From positions 38,534-102,533 of the forward strand of contig UQHB01000004.1 in NCBI GenBank assembly GCA_900540735.1: a DNA stretch of 64,000 nucleotides. The letters are read 5' to 3'. A program made the translations under genes and the position numbers. The notes beneath the pieces were generated by a model, which was given only the letters and a program-made list of their open reading frames with translations, ran no database searches and was not told the DNA's origin. This stretch comes from an uncultured Megasphaera sp. GTDB taxonomy: Bacteria; Bacillota; Negativicutes; Veillonellales; Megasphaeraceae. This document shows, piece after piece, positions 41,868-48,912 of the stretch. The first letter of the stretch is position 1; the number at the start of each line of letters is the position of its first letter.

Positions 41868-43151
41868 ATGTTAGATACTAAATTTATTAGAGAACATGTA
41901 GAAGAAGTAAAAGCTAACGTTGCCAACCGTAACGCTCACGCAGACGTAGACAAATTTGTCGAACTTGACGATAAACGGCGCGAATTGATTCAAAAAGTCG
42001 AAGCTATGAAGAGCGAACGCAATACGGTTACGAAAGAAATTAGCCAGCTCAAACGAAATAAAGAAAATGCAGATGACAAAATCGCTGCGATGAAAAAATT
42101 AGGCGATGACATCGATGTCCTCGACAAAGAAGTAAAACAAGTCGAAAGCGACATGCGCGACATTCAGCTCATGATTCCGAACATGTGCCATCCGTCTGTT
42201 CCCTTGGGTAAAGACGATAGCGATAACCCGGAAGTCCGTAAATGGGGCGAAAAAAGGACCTTTGATTTTACACCGCTCAACCACTGGGATGTCGGTGAAA
42301 ACCTCGGTATCCTCGATTCTGAACGAGCTGCTAAAGTCACAGGTGCTCGTTTCTACTACTATGTTGGTGCCGGTGCGCGCCTCGAACGAGCTGTCTATAA
42401 CTTCATGCTCGACCAGCACGCTAAAGACGGTTATACCGAAGTCATTCCGCCGTACATCGTCAATCGTGATTCTATGACTGGTACAGGCCAGCTTCCGAAA
42501 TTCTATGAAGACATGTATCGCCTCAATGTCGAAGGCGAAGAAATGTACATGATTCCGACGGCAGAAGTGCCACTTACGAACTACTACCGTGGTGAAATCA
42601 TTGACGGCACTAAATTGCCGGTTTACTTTACAGCTATGACACCGTGCTTCCGCGCAGAAGCAGGCTCTGCTGGCCGTGACACACGTGGTCTTATTCGTCA
42701 GCACCAGTTCCATAAAGTCGAAATGGTTAAATTCTGCACACCAGAAACAAGCTATGACGAATTAGATAAACTTACGAACAACGCGGAAGACATCTTGAAA
42801 GCCTTAGGCTTGCCGTATCATGTCGTTTGCCTCTGCACCGGCGATATTGGCTTCTCTGCAGCAAAAACCTTCGACGTAGAAGTGTGGTTCCCGGCACAAG
42901 ATAAATACCGCGAAATCTCGTCATGCTCCAATACGGAAGACTTCCAAGCACGCCGTGCCAATATCCGCTTCCGTCGCGAAGTGAAAGCAAAACCGGAATA
43001 CGTTCATACCTTGAATGGTTCTGGCCTTGCCGTTGGCCGTACTGTCGCAGCTATCCTCGAAAACTATCAGCAAGCTGATGGCTCCGTCGTCGTACCAGAA
43101 GCTCTCCGTCCGTACATGCACTGCGATGTCATTACGAAAAACATGAAATAA
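41868..43151 (+). CDS. serS: Seryl-tRNA synthetase
   Basis: A 427-residue class II synthetase. The N-terminal long coiled-coil arm that grips tRNA-Ser covers about residues 28-100 (rich in E, K and R). The catalytic domain has PPYIVNRDSMTGTGQLPKF, motif 2 FRAEAGSAGRDTRGLIRQHQFHKVE and motif 3 GLAVGRTVAAILENYQ. GAGGAGG precedes ATG 41868; a start 10 codons earlier lies before that site. As last gene of the serine T-box operon it is induced when tRNA-Ser is uncharged. Confidence 0.96.
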   Translation: MLDTKFIREHVEEVKANVANRNAHADVDKFVELDDKRRELIQKVEAMKSERNTVTKEISQLKRNKENADDKIAAMKKLGDDIDVLDKEVKQVESDMRDIQLMIPNMCHPSVPLGKDDSDNPEVRKWGEKRTFDFTPLNHWDVGENLGILDSERAAKVTGARFYYYVGAGARLERAVYNFMLDQHAKDGYTEVIPPYIVNRDSMTGTGQLPKFYEDMYRLNVEGEEMYMIPTAEVPLTNYYRGEIIDGTKLPVYFTAMTPCFRAEAGSAGRDTRGLIRQHQFHKVEMVKFCTPETSYDELDKLTNNAEDILKALGLPYHVVCLCTGDIGFSAAKTFDVEVWFPAQDKYREISSCSNTEDFQARRANIRFRREVKAKPEYVHTLNGSGLAVGRTVAAILENYQQADGSVVVPEALRPYMHCDVITKNMK

Positions 43152-43170
43152 ACTTTTATATGTAGTATAC
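43151..43170 (+). repeat. 20-bp direct repeat, left copy
   Basis: AACTTTTATATGTAGTATAC begins at the last base of the serS stop codon and is repeated exactly at 43843-43862, bounding the DUF4160 module. Confidence 0.8.
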
Positions 43171-43175
43171 CTTAT

Positions 43176-43206
43176 TAGACCTGCTCATTTGAGCAGGTCT
43201 TTTTTC
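43176..43206 (+). terminator. Intrinsic terminator after serS
   Basis: AGACCTGCTC and GAGCAGGTCT pair around ATTT, followed by TTTTTC. Confidence 0.9.
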
Positions 43207-43316
43207 TTGACAATCTGCGATTACATCATTTACAATAATGATGATAGAACCCGGCAGGCCTCTTACGTTGTAACGCGGACCATGTTGGGTCATTTTTATA
43301 TGGAGGAGTGGTTTAT

Positions 43317-43586
43317 ATGATGTATCCTTATATGACATTAAATGACGGTACAGAAATTACGCATTCCCAAATTATTCCTGTAAATGGCTCTGACACAGTA
43401 CAAGTCCATTTTGAACGCCCAACTGATACAGGGTTTGACAGTGCCCGTTGCGTATTGCCTTCTTATAAATGGTTGTATCATGAAGGATATAGTGATGTTG
43501 AACTCCAACGTTTTGAGGAATTTTTGAAAAATAATTCCCATCTCTTTTTTAAATTTGCCAAAGAGGGGGGCATTTTCTGTGCCTAG
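43317..43586 (+). CDS. Small conserved protein paired with DUF4160; possible antitoxin-like partner
   Basis: An 89-residue protein beginning MMYPYMTLNDGTEITHS and ending in LFFKFAKEGGIFCA, with a central HFERPTDTGFDSARC segment. I recall such proteins beside DUF4160 genes but know no assigned function. GGAGGA lies 9 bases before the ATG at 43317; a second ATG follows at once. It overlaps the DUF4160 gene by 8 bases, the pattern of toxin-antitoxin or other obligate pairs. No DNA-binding motif is obvious. The pair is bounded by 20-bp repeats. Confidence 0.75.
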   Translation: MMYPYMTLNDGTEITHSQIIPVNGSDTVQVHFERPTDTGFDSARCVLPSYKWLYHEGYSDVELQRFEEFLKNNSHLFFKFAKEGGIFCA

Positions 43587-43857
43587 CCTGTTCCGGATTG
43601 GTGAGTATATCATTTATTTTTGGTCGAATGAAAATGGCGAGCCTATACATGTTCATATTAGTAAGGGAAGACCTACGGCTAATGCGACAAAGGTTTGGCT
43701 TACTTCTCGTGGTGGCTGTGTGTTGGCACATAATAAAAGCCAAATTCCTGAAAGAATATTGCGTAACTTAATGGATGTTATTGCAGCACAGTTTTTTATG
43801 ATTTGTGCTAAATGGAAAGAGTTTTTCTGTGTAGATGAAATTAACTTTTATATGTAG
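43579..43857 (+). CDS. DUF4160 domain protein, GTG start
   Basis: A 92-residue DUF4160 protein: SLFRIGEYIIYFWSNENGEPIHVHI with the conserved EP-HVH, and ILRNLMDVIA---F---WKEFF. DUF4160 proteins often pair with DUF2442 or similar small partners in toxin-antitoxin-like loci, though toxicity is not generally shown. The GTG at 43579 follows AGAGGGGGG and lies inside the end of the upstream gene. The last residues (INFYM-stop) are encoded by the right copy of the 20-bp repeat, so the natural C-terminus may have been altered by the event that placed the module here. Confidence 0.8.
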   Translation: MPSLFRIGEYIIYFWSNENGEPIHVHISKGRPTANATKVWLTSRGGCVLAHNKSQIPERILRNLMDVIAAQFFMICAKWKEFFCVDEINFYM

Positions 43858-43862
43858 TATAC
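43843..43862 (+). repeat. 20-bp direct repeat, right copy
   Basis: Exact copy of 43151-43170, here overlapping the 3' end of the DUF4160 gene and followed by a similar CCTGCT hairpin. Confidence 0.8.
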
Positions 43863-43869
43863 TTTTTAG

Positions 43870-43896
43870 TCCTGCTTTGCGTGAGCAGAATTTTTA
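43870..43896 (+). terminator. Terminator after the DUF4160 gene
   Basis: CTGCT-TTGCGTG-AGCAG followed by AATTTTTAT; the core is shared with the terminator at 44990-45022. Confidence 0.6.
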
Positions 43897-43916
43897 TATA
43901 TGCTAATAAATCATGG

Positions 43917-43946
43917 TTTACAAAACTAACTGTAATCCTATATAAT
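43917..43946 (+). promoter_or_regulatory. Promoter of the GDPD remnant
   Basis: TTTACA (43917-43922), 18-base spacer, TATAAT (43941-43946). Confidence 0.55.
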
Positions 43947-43995
43947 GTAAACCAACAGATAAGGGGTAGAATCTTACGTTACGGAGGTTTTACCT

Positions 43996-44963
43996 ATGAA
44001 CAAACATTGCAAGAAAATCGTATTAGCTAGTTTAGTTGCCTTTGCTGTATCTGCAGGACTTAGTGTAGCTTCACCGATGATAGCCGATGCTAAAGTTCAT
44101 TTTGATGTCTTTGACTTCGAATCTCATCGCGGTGGCCGGGATGCAAGACCGGAAAACACATTGTATTCGTATGCTTACGCCATGGAATTGGGTGCCACGA
44201 CGATTGAATGCGATATGCAGCTGACAGCAGATGGCAAAATTGTCATGAGTCATAATGCCTTTTTAAATCACGAATTAACGAAAGATAAAGATGGAAACTA
44301 TATTCCTGATGGAAAATATGATATTCGTACCATGACAGTAGAGCAAATCAAACAGTTTAATGTTGGGCATATTAATCCGGAAACGGCAGAATATGCGCAT
44401 AATGTTGACCCGGCAACATTTGTTAAAGTATTCAATGATACTGTGAAAAAATATGGCATGGAAGACCGTGTGGTGTTGCAATCCTTTGATTGGCGGACGC
44501 TCATTGAAATGAAGAAATTAAATCCTAATATTTCAACAAGTGCCCTTTGGCAAGCTTCGTCATCTTGGGAAAAATATGGAGACCAAAAGAGTCCGTGGCT
44601 TGGTGGTGTAGATATTAAAGACTTTAAATATAATCCTGTCCAAGCAGCTCATTCCATTGGTGCCGATGTTATTTCACCGTACTTTAAGGATATTTCTATG
44701 GGTGATGTTGAAGAAGCACATAAACTTGGCATGAAAGTCGTGCCGTGGACAGTGAATAATGAAAGCGATATGGAAATGATGCTTGATATGGGTGTTGATG
44801 GCATGATTTCGATAAGCCCTGGATTTTAAAAGAAGTTTTGCAGAAGCGAGGCATTCCATTGCATAAGGCTGTTGTCAACACAAAGAGCCCGTACCATACT
44901 GGTACAGCACATAACGATGTGGTCACAGAAAAAGTTACAGATGGCCGTGATGCAGCGTATTAA
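43996..44963 (+). pseudogene. Broken exported glycerophosphodiester phosphodiesterase gene
   Basis: An N-terminal signal peptide (about 1-32, ending ADA) precedes a GDPD barrel: SHRGGRDARPENTLYSYAYAMELGATTIECDMQL with catalytic His-Arg, Glu and His (MSHNAFL), QSFDWRTLIEM and VVPWTVNNESDM. Two lesions are visible. After IKQFNVG the sequence jumps to HINPETAEYAHNVDPATF, skipping the usual stretch with the ETK motif (about 50-60 residues). Near 44.81 kb one base is lost (ATTTCGATAAGCC), ending the frame at ISPGF, while the expected DKPWILKEVLQKRGIP continuation runs on in another frame to 44963. Probably inactive. Confidence 0.78.
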
Positions 44964-44989
44964 TTGTTAAATCGAAATGGTAGTGAGAA

Positions 44990-45022
44990 AAGTCCTGCTT
45001 TGCGTGAGCAGGACTTTTTTTA
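44990..45022 (+). terminator. Intrinsic terminator after the GDPD remnant
   Basis: AAGTCCTGCT and AGCAGGACTT pair around TTGCGTG, followed by a T-run. Confidence 0.85.
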
Positions 45023-45083
45023 TGCCTTCTCGAATTTATACAATATGTATATCGTTTTATCTTACTACACAGGAGGCGAAATT

Positions 45084-46049
45084 ATGAATCGCGTATTAAC
45101 TGTAGAAATTGCGCGCGTTACGGAAAAGGCTGCAGTCCGTGCAGGGAGACTCATGGGCAAAGGTGACAAGAACGGTGCAGACCAACTGGCTGTAGACGGC
45201 ATGCATTCCATTTTGTCCAGTGTACCCATTGACGGAACCGTCGTCATTGGCGAAGGTGAAATGGACGAAGCACCAATGCTCTATATTGGCGAAAAAGTCG
45301 GTGCTGGCAGTACGCCTGTCGACATCGCTGTAGACCCCCTCGAAGGGACGAACCTTACGGCCAAAGGGCAGGACGGCTCTATTGCGGTCATTGCTATTGC
45401 TGGTAAAGGCAATCTTTTGCACGCGCCGGACATGTACATGGAAAAACTTTGCGTGGGCCCACGGGCAAAAGGGCGCATTGATTTGACCAAAGCTGTACAG
45501 GAAAACTTAGCCAACGTAGCCGATGCGTTGCAACGTAGCATTGATGATTTGACCGTCGTCATTTTAGACCGCGAACGGCATCAAGAAATTATCGACCAAT
45601 GCCGCGAAGTGGGTGCACGGATTAAGCTCATTTCAGACGGTGACGTTTCGCCAGCTGTCGACATTGGTTGCGAAGGGTCTGGCGTACACGTCCTCATGGG
45701 TATTGGCGGTGCGCCGGAAGGCGTACTGGCAGCGGCTGCGCTGAAATGCTTAGGCGGTGACATGCAGGCGCGCCTCATTCCCTATACGGAAGAAGAACGG
45801 CAACGCTGTTACGACATGGGTATTACAGACGTAAATAAGATTTTGACCATTGACGATTTGGTCAAAGGGGACGATTGCATTTTCTCGGCGACAGCCATTA
45901 CGAATACGCCTATGCTGCGCGGTGTCCAGTATTTCGGCGGCGGTGCGCGGACGATGACCGTCGTCATGCGTTACAGCAGCGGTACCATTCGCTTTATTGA
46001 CACGTTCCATCGCTTCGACAAGAGCTCGAAATGGAGCATCCATTTATAA
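45084..46049 (+). CDS. glpX: Class II fructose-1,6-bisphosphatase
   Basis: A 321-residue GlpX-type gluconeogenic phosphatase. Metal-binding residues are in VIGEGEMDEAPMLYIGE and DIAVDPLEGTN; ISDGDVSPA, GIGGAPEGVLAAAALKCLGG and the SATAIT segment follow as in the family. AGGAGG places the start at 45084; the longer frame upstream is a read-through of the terminator. It stands alone before murA, with a terminator between. Needed when growing on lactate, which fits the acrylate pathway. Confidence 0.94.
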   Translation: MNRVLTVEIARVTEKAAVRAGRLMGKGDKNGADQLAVDGMHSILSSVPIDGTVVIGEGEMDEAPMLYIGEKVGAGSTPVDIAVDPLEGTNLTAKGQDGSIAVIAIAGKGNLLHAPDMYMEKLCVGPRAKGRIDLTKAVQENLANVADALQRSIDDLTVVILDRERHQEIIDQCREVGARIKLISDGDVSPAVDIGCEGSGVHVLMGIGGAPEGVLAAAALKCLGGDMQARLIPYTEEERQRCYDMGITDVNKILTIDDLVKGDDCIFSATAITNTPMLRGVQYFGGGARTMTVVMRYSSGTIRFIDTFHRFDKSSKWSIHL

Positions 46050-46067
46050 CATTTATCTTACATTTTA

Positions 46068-46096
46068 CGGGGAGTCCGCAAGGGCTCCCTTTTTTG
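46068..46096 (+). terminator. Intrinsic terminator after glpX
   Basis: GGGAGTCC and GGGCTCCC pair (one G-T) around a short loop, followed by TTTTTT. Confidence 0.85.
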
Positions 46097-46241
46097 TAAG
46101 AACTGTTTAGAATTTTCTGTATACTCTTTTAGTTTCCTCCTATTTATGGTACAATGACTTGATAGTAAAATTATTAAACTAGGTAAGGTCAGCCTTATCT
46201 TCGCATATACTACATTGAAATCTACTTAGGAGGCACCAGAA

Positions 46242-47516
46242 TTGGAGAAACTTGTTATTCATGGTGGAAAAACCTTACAGGGAACTGTTCGTGTCAGCGG
46301 GGCTAAAAACGCCGTGTTGCCTATTATCGTTGCTTCCATGCTCGGGACGACGAAGAGTACCTTAACAGAAATTCCGAAATTGGCCGATGTACACACGGTC
46401 TGTGATGTCATCAGTTCATTAGGCGTAAAAATAGAAAATCCAGAAACCGGCACCTTGACGATGGATGCCAGCGAATTGACTTCCACTGCAGCTCCGTATG
46501 ATTTAGTACGGCGCATGCGTGCTTCGTTCCTCGTTATGGGGCCGCTTTTGGCGCGCAAAGGGAGAGCCCAAATTTCTCTTCCTGGCGGCTGCTCTATCGG
46601 TGCCCGTCCCATCGATTTACATTTAAAAGCTTTTGAAGCCATGGGCGCAACGATTAATCTCGAAAACGGCAACATTGAAGCTGTCGCTCCGAATGGCCTC
46701 AAAGGGGCACAGATTTACCTCGATTTCCCAAGTGTTGGCGCAACGGAAAACATCCTCATGGCGGCGTCTATGGCCGATGGCAAAACGGTCCTCGAAAATG
46801 CGGCTGAAGAACCGGAAATCGTCGATTTAGCGACATACCTCAATAGCATGGGCGCGAACATCCGCGGTGCCGGTACGAACGTCATCCGCATTGAAGGGGT
46901 CAAAGAATTACACGGCGCAACCCATTCGGTCATTCCGGACCGCATCGAAGCAGGGACCTTCATGATTGGCGCAGCCATGACAGGGGGTAATGTCTTCGTT
47001 GAAAACGCCTTGTCTGAACATTTAAAACCGCTCATTGCAAAGTTAAAAGAAGTCGGTGCAGAAGTACAAGAAGAAATCGACGGCATCCGCGTCATCGGTC
47101 ACTTGCCGCTCCGTCCGGCTGATATTAAAACTTTGCCGTATCCGGGCTTCCCGACAGATATGCAGGCTCAGTTTATGGCATTGACCACGATTTGCGAAGG
47201 CACGAGCATCATTACAGAAACGGTCTTTGAAAACCGCTTCATGCACGTTGATGAATTTAAACGCATGGGTGCGAAAATCCGTATTGAAGGCCGCAGTGCT
47301 GTCGTTGAAGGGGTTAAACAGCTCAAAGGTGCCCGCGTCAATGCGACAGACTTACGTGCTGGCGCAGCATTGGTACTGGCAGGCCTCGTAGCAGACGGCG
47401 AAACTCATGTCGGTCATTTATATCACATTGACCGCGGCTATGATCACTATGTATTGAAATTGCAAAGGCTAGGTGCTGACATTGTTCGGGTCAATATTGA
47501 CGAAGAAGAAAATTAA
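46242..47516 (+). CDS. murA: UDP-N-acetylglucosamine 1-carboxyvinyltransferase, TTG start
   Basis: MurA adds enolpyruvate from PEP to UDP-GlcNAc, the first committed step of peptidoglycan synthesis. The 424-residue protein has SGAKNAVLPIIVAS near the start, the PEP-binding cysteine in LPGGCSIGARPIDLHL (fosfomycin target), and FPTDMQAQFMAL and LRAGAALVLAGLVADG later. The start is TTG 46242 with AGGAGG 8 bases before; no ATG fits. Its 3' end overlaps the next reading frame, so murA and the mreB-like gene are probably co-translated. Confidence 0.95.
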   Translation: MEKLVIHGGKTLQGTVRVSGAKNAVLPIIVASMLGTTKSTLTEIPKLADVHTVCDVISSLGVKIENPETGTLTMDASELTSTAAPYDLVRRMRASFLVMGPLLARKGRAQISLPGGCSIGARPIDLHLKAFEAMGATINLENGNIEAVAPNGLKGAQIYLDFPSVGATENILMAASMADGKTVLENAAEEPEIVDLATYLNSMGANIRGAGTNVIRIEGVKELHGATHSVIPDRIEAGTFMIGAAMTGGNVFVENALSEHLKPLIAKLKEVGAEVQEEIDGIRVIGHLPLRPADIKTLPYPGFPTDMQAQFMALTTICEGTSIITETVFENRFMHVDEFKRMGAKIRIEGRSAVVEGVKQLKGARVNATDLRAGAALVLAGLVADGETHVGHLYHIDRGYDHYVLKLQRLGADIVRVNIDEEEN

Positions 47517-48576
47517 GCGCAAAGAACCAGCCGCTTTAGGAAAACAAACGAAACATTGGGGCAAACCGCATTGGTTCATTCATGACGTAGCCATCGATTT
47601 AGGGACGGCGAACATCATCGTCTATGTCCGTAAAAAAGGCATTGTCGTCAATGAGCCAGCGGTCATTGCGGTCGATACGAATACGAATAAAGTCATTGCC
47701 ATCGGCAAAGAAGCACAGGCTATGCTGGGACGGGCACCGAAACACATTCATGCGTACCATCCTATGCGTAATGGTGTCATTGCCGATTACGATGCGACGG
47801 AATACATGCTGCGCTATTTCATGAAAAAGGCTTTAGGTCATCCCTTGCTCTTTAAGCCGCGCGTCGTCATCTGCGTGCCGTCGAGCGTCACCAACGTCGA
47901 ACGGCGCGCCGTCATCGAAGCGGCTATGCAGGCTGGGGCCAGCAAGACTGTCGTCATGGAAGAACCACTTGCAGCAGCCATCGGTGCAGGCCTTGACATT
48001 GCCAGCTCCAACGGGTCGATGGTCGTCGACATGGGCGGCGGCACGACAGATATTGCTATTTTGAGCTTAAGTGGTGTCGTCATTAGCGAATCCTTGCGCA
48101 TTGGCAGCAATACTTTTGACGAAGCGATTAAGCAGTATTTAGCGCGTTTCAAACATATTGCTGTAGGTAATCACACGGCAGAAGAAGTAAAAATTCTCAT
48201 CGGTACAGCCCTTCCAGATGGCCGCCGCTTGACCGCTGACGTACGGGGACGGAGTACCGAAACGGGACTGCCTATGATGACTGATGTGGACTCCCAAGAA
48301 ATCTGCAAAGCCTTAGATGAACCGCTGCAAACCATTTTGCAGTCTATTGTCTCTATTTTAGAAAAAACACCGCCTGAACTAGCAGCAGACATTGCTGACC
48401 ACGGCATTGTCCTCACTGGCGGCGGTATGCTTCTCGACGGCTTTGACCGCCTCCTTTCGCAGACTACAGGTATGGCGGCGTATCTTTGTGATGAACCGCT
48501 CTTGTGTGTGGCCAACGGTGCTGGCAAAGCACTGAATGAAATGGATAGATTAAAAGATAGTTTTGATGATTTATAA
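47473..48576 (+). CDS. mreB: Rod-shape determining protein, MreB/Mbl type; start uncertain
   Basis: An actin-like cytoskeletal ATPase. Phosphate 1 loop AIDLGTANIIVYV, connect region, phosphate 2 VVDMGGGTTDIAIL and adenosine loop VLTGGGMLLDGF are intact; IGSNTFDEAI is a family segment. From GTG 47473 the product is 367 residues with about 40 extra N-terminal residues rich in Lys before the fold. TTG codons at 47482 and near 47497 are other possible starts; no good ribosome site decides. The gene overlaps murA by 44 bases or less. Whether it is MreB, Mbl or MreBH cannot be told. Confidence 0.88.
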   Translation: MLTLFGSILTKKKIKRKEPAALGKQTKHWGKPHWFIHDVAIDLGTANIIVYVRKKGIVVNEPAVIAVDTNTNKVIAIGKEAQAMLGRAPKHIHAYHPMRNGVIADYDATEYMLRYFMKKALGHPLLFKPRVVICVPSSVTNVERRAVIEAAMQAGASKTVVMEEPLAAAIGAGLDIASSNGSMVVDMGGGTTDIAILSLSGVVISESLRIGSNTFDEAIKQYLARFKHIAVGNHTAEEVKILIGTALPDGRRLTADVRGRSTETGLPMMTDVDSQEICKALDEPLQTILQSIVSILEKTPPELAADIADHGIVLTGGGMLLDGFDRLLSQTTGMAAYLCDEPLLCVANGAGKALNEMDRLKDSFDDL

Positions 48577-48596
48577 TTCCCTGTAAAGGAGGTCGT

Positions 48597-48893
48597 ATGA
48601 TGATGAAACACATGTGGAAAATGGGACTCTTAGCCATCGTTTGGAGCATGCTGGCCATACCGGCACTGGCTGCAGACGTATCGTATACGAGCGTCTTAAA
48701 TGGTGCCGTCGTCCAAGCTATCCCGGCTGGTACGGCCGTCCGTGAAGGGGATGTGCTCGTGACGGTCCAGTCCTTGGTAGGTCCTATGGCGGCAGCGCGC
48801 GCGTCTGAAAGCGGCGTCGTCAAGGAAGTACTCGTACAACCGGGCCAAAAAGTCCAGCAAGGGACGGTCGTCATGGTCATAGAAACGAAATAA
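48597..48893 (+). CDS. Small secreted protein with a lone biotinyl/lipoyl-like domain
   Basis: A 98-residue protein: signal peptide about 1-25 (IPALAA), then a 73-residue hammerhead-like half: NGAVVQAIPAGTAVREGDVLVTV---GPMAAARASESGVVKEVLVQPGQKVQQGTVVMVIE. The fold signature (G-V--I---G--V--G--L) is that of biotinyl/lipoyl carriers and of HlyD proteins, but the modified Met-Lys-Met is replaced by AAARA, so it is not biotinylated. AAAGGAGG precedes the ATG. Lying between the mreB-like gene and the S55 peptidase-like gene, it may be an envelope adaptor; function unknown. Confidence 0.8.
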   Translation: MMMKHMWKMGLLAIVWSMLAIPALAADVSYTSVLNGAVVQAIPAGTAVREGDVLVTVQSLVGPMAAARASESGVVKEVLVQPGQKVQQGTVVMVIETK

Positions 48894-48912
48894 GAGGGTA
48901 ATCCGAAAACGA

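Noticed and set aside
42099..42713. 204-residue open frame antisense to serS
   Set aside because: Shadow of the serS coding frame; no ribosome site and no family features.
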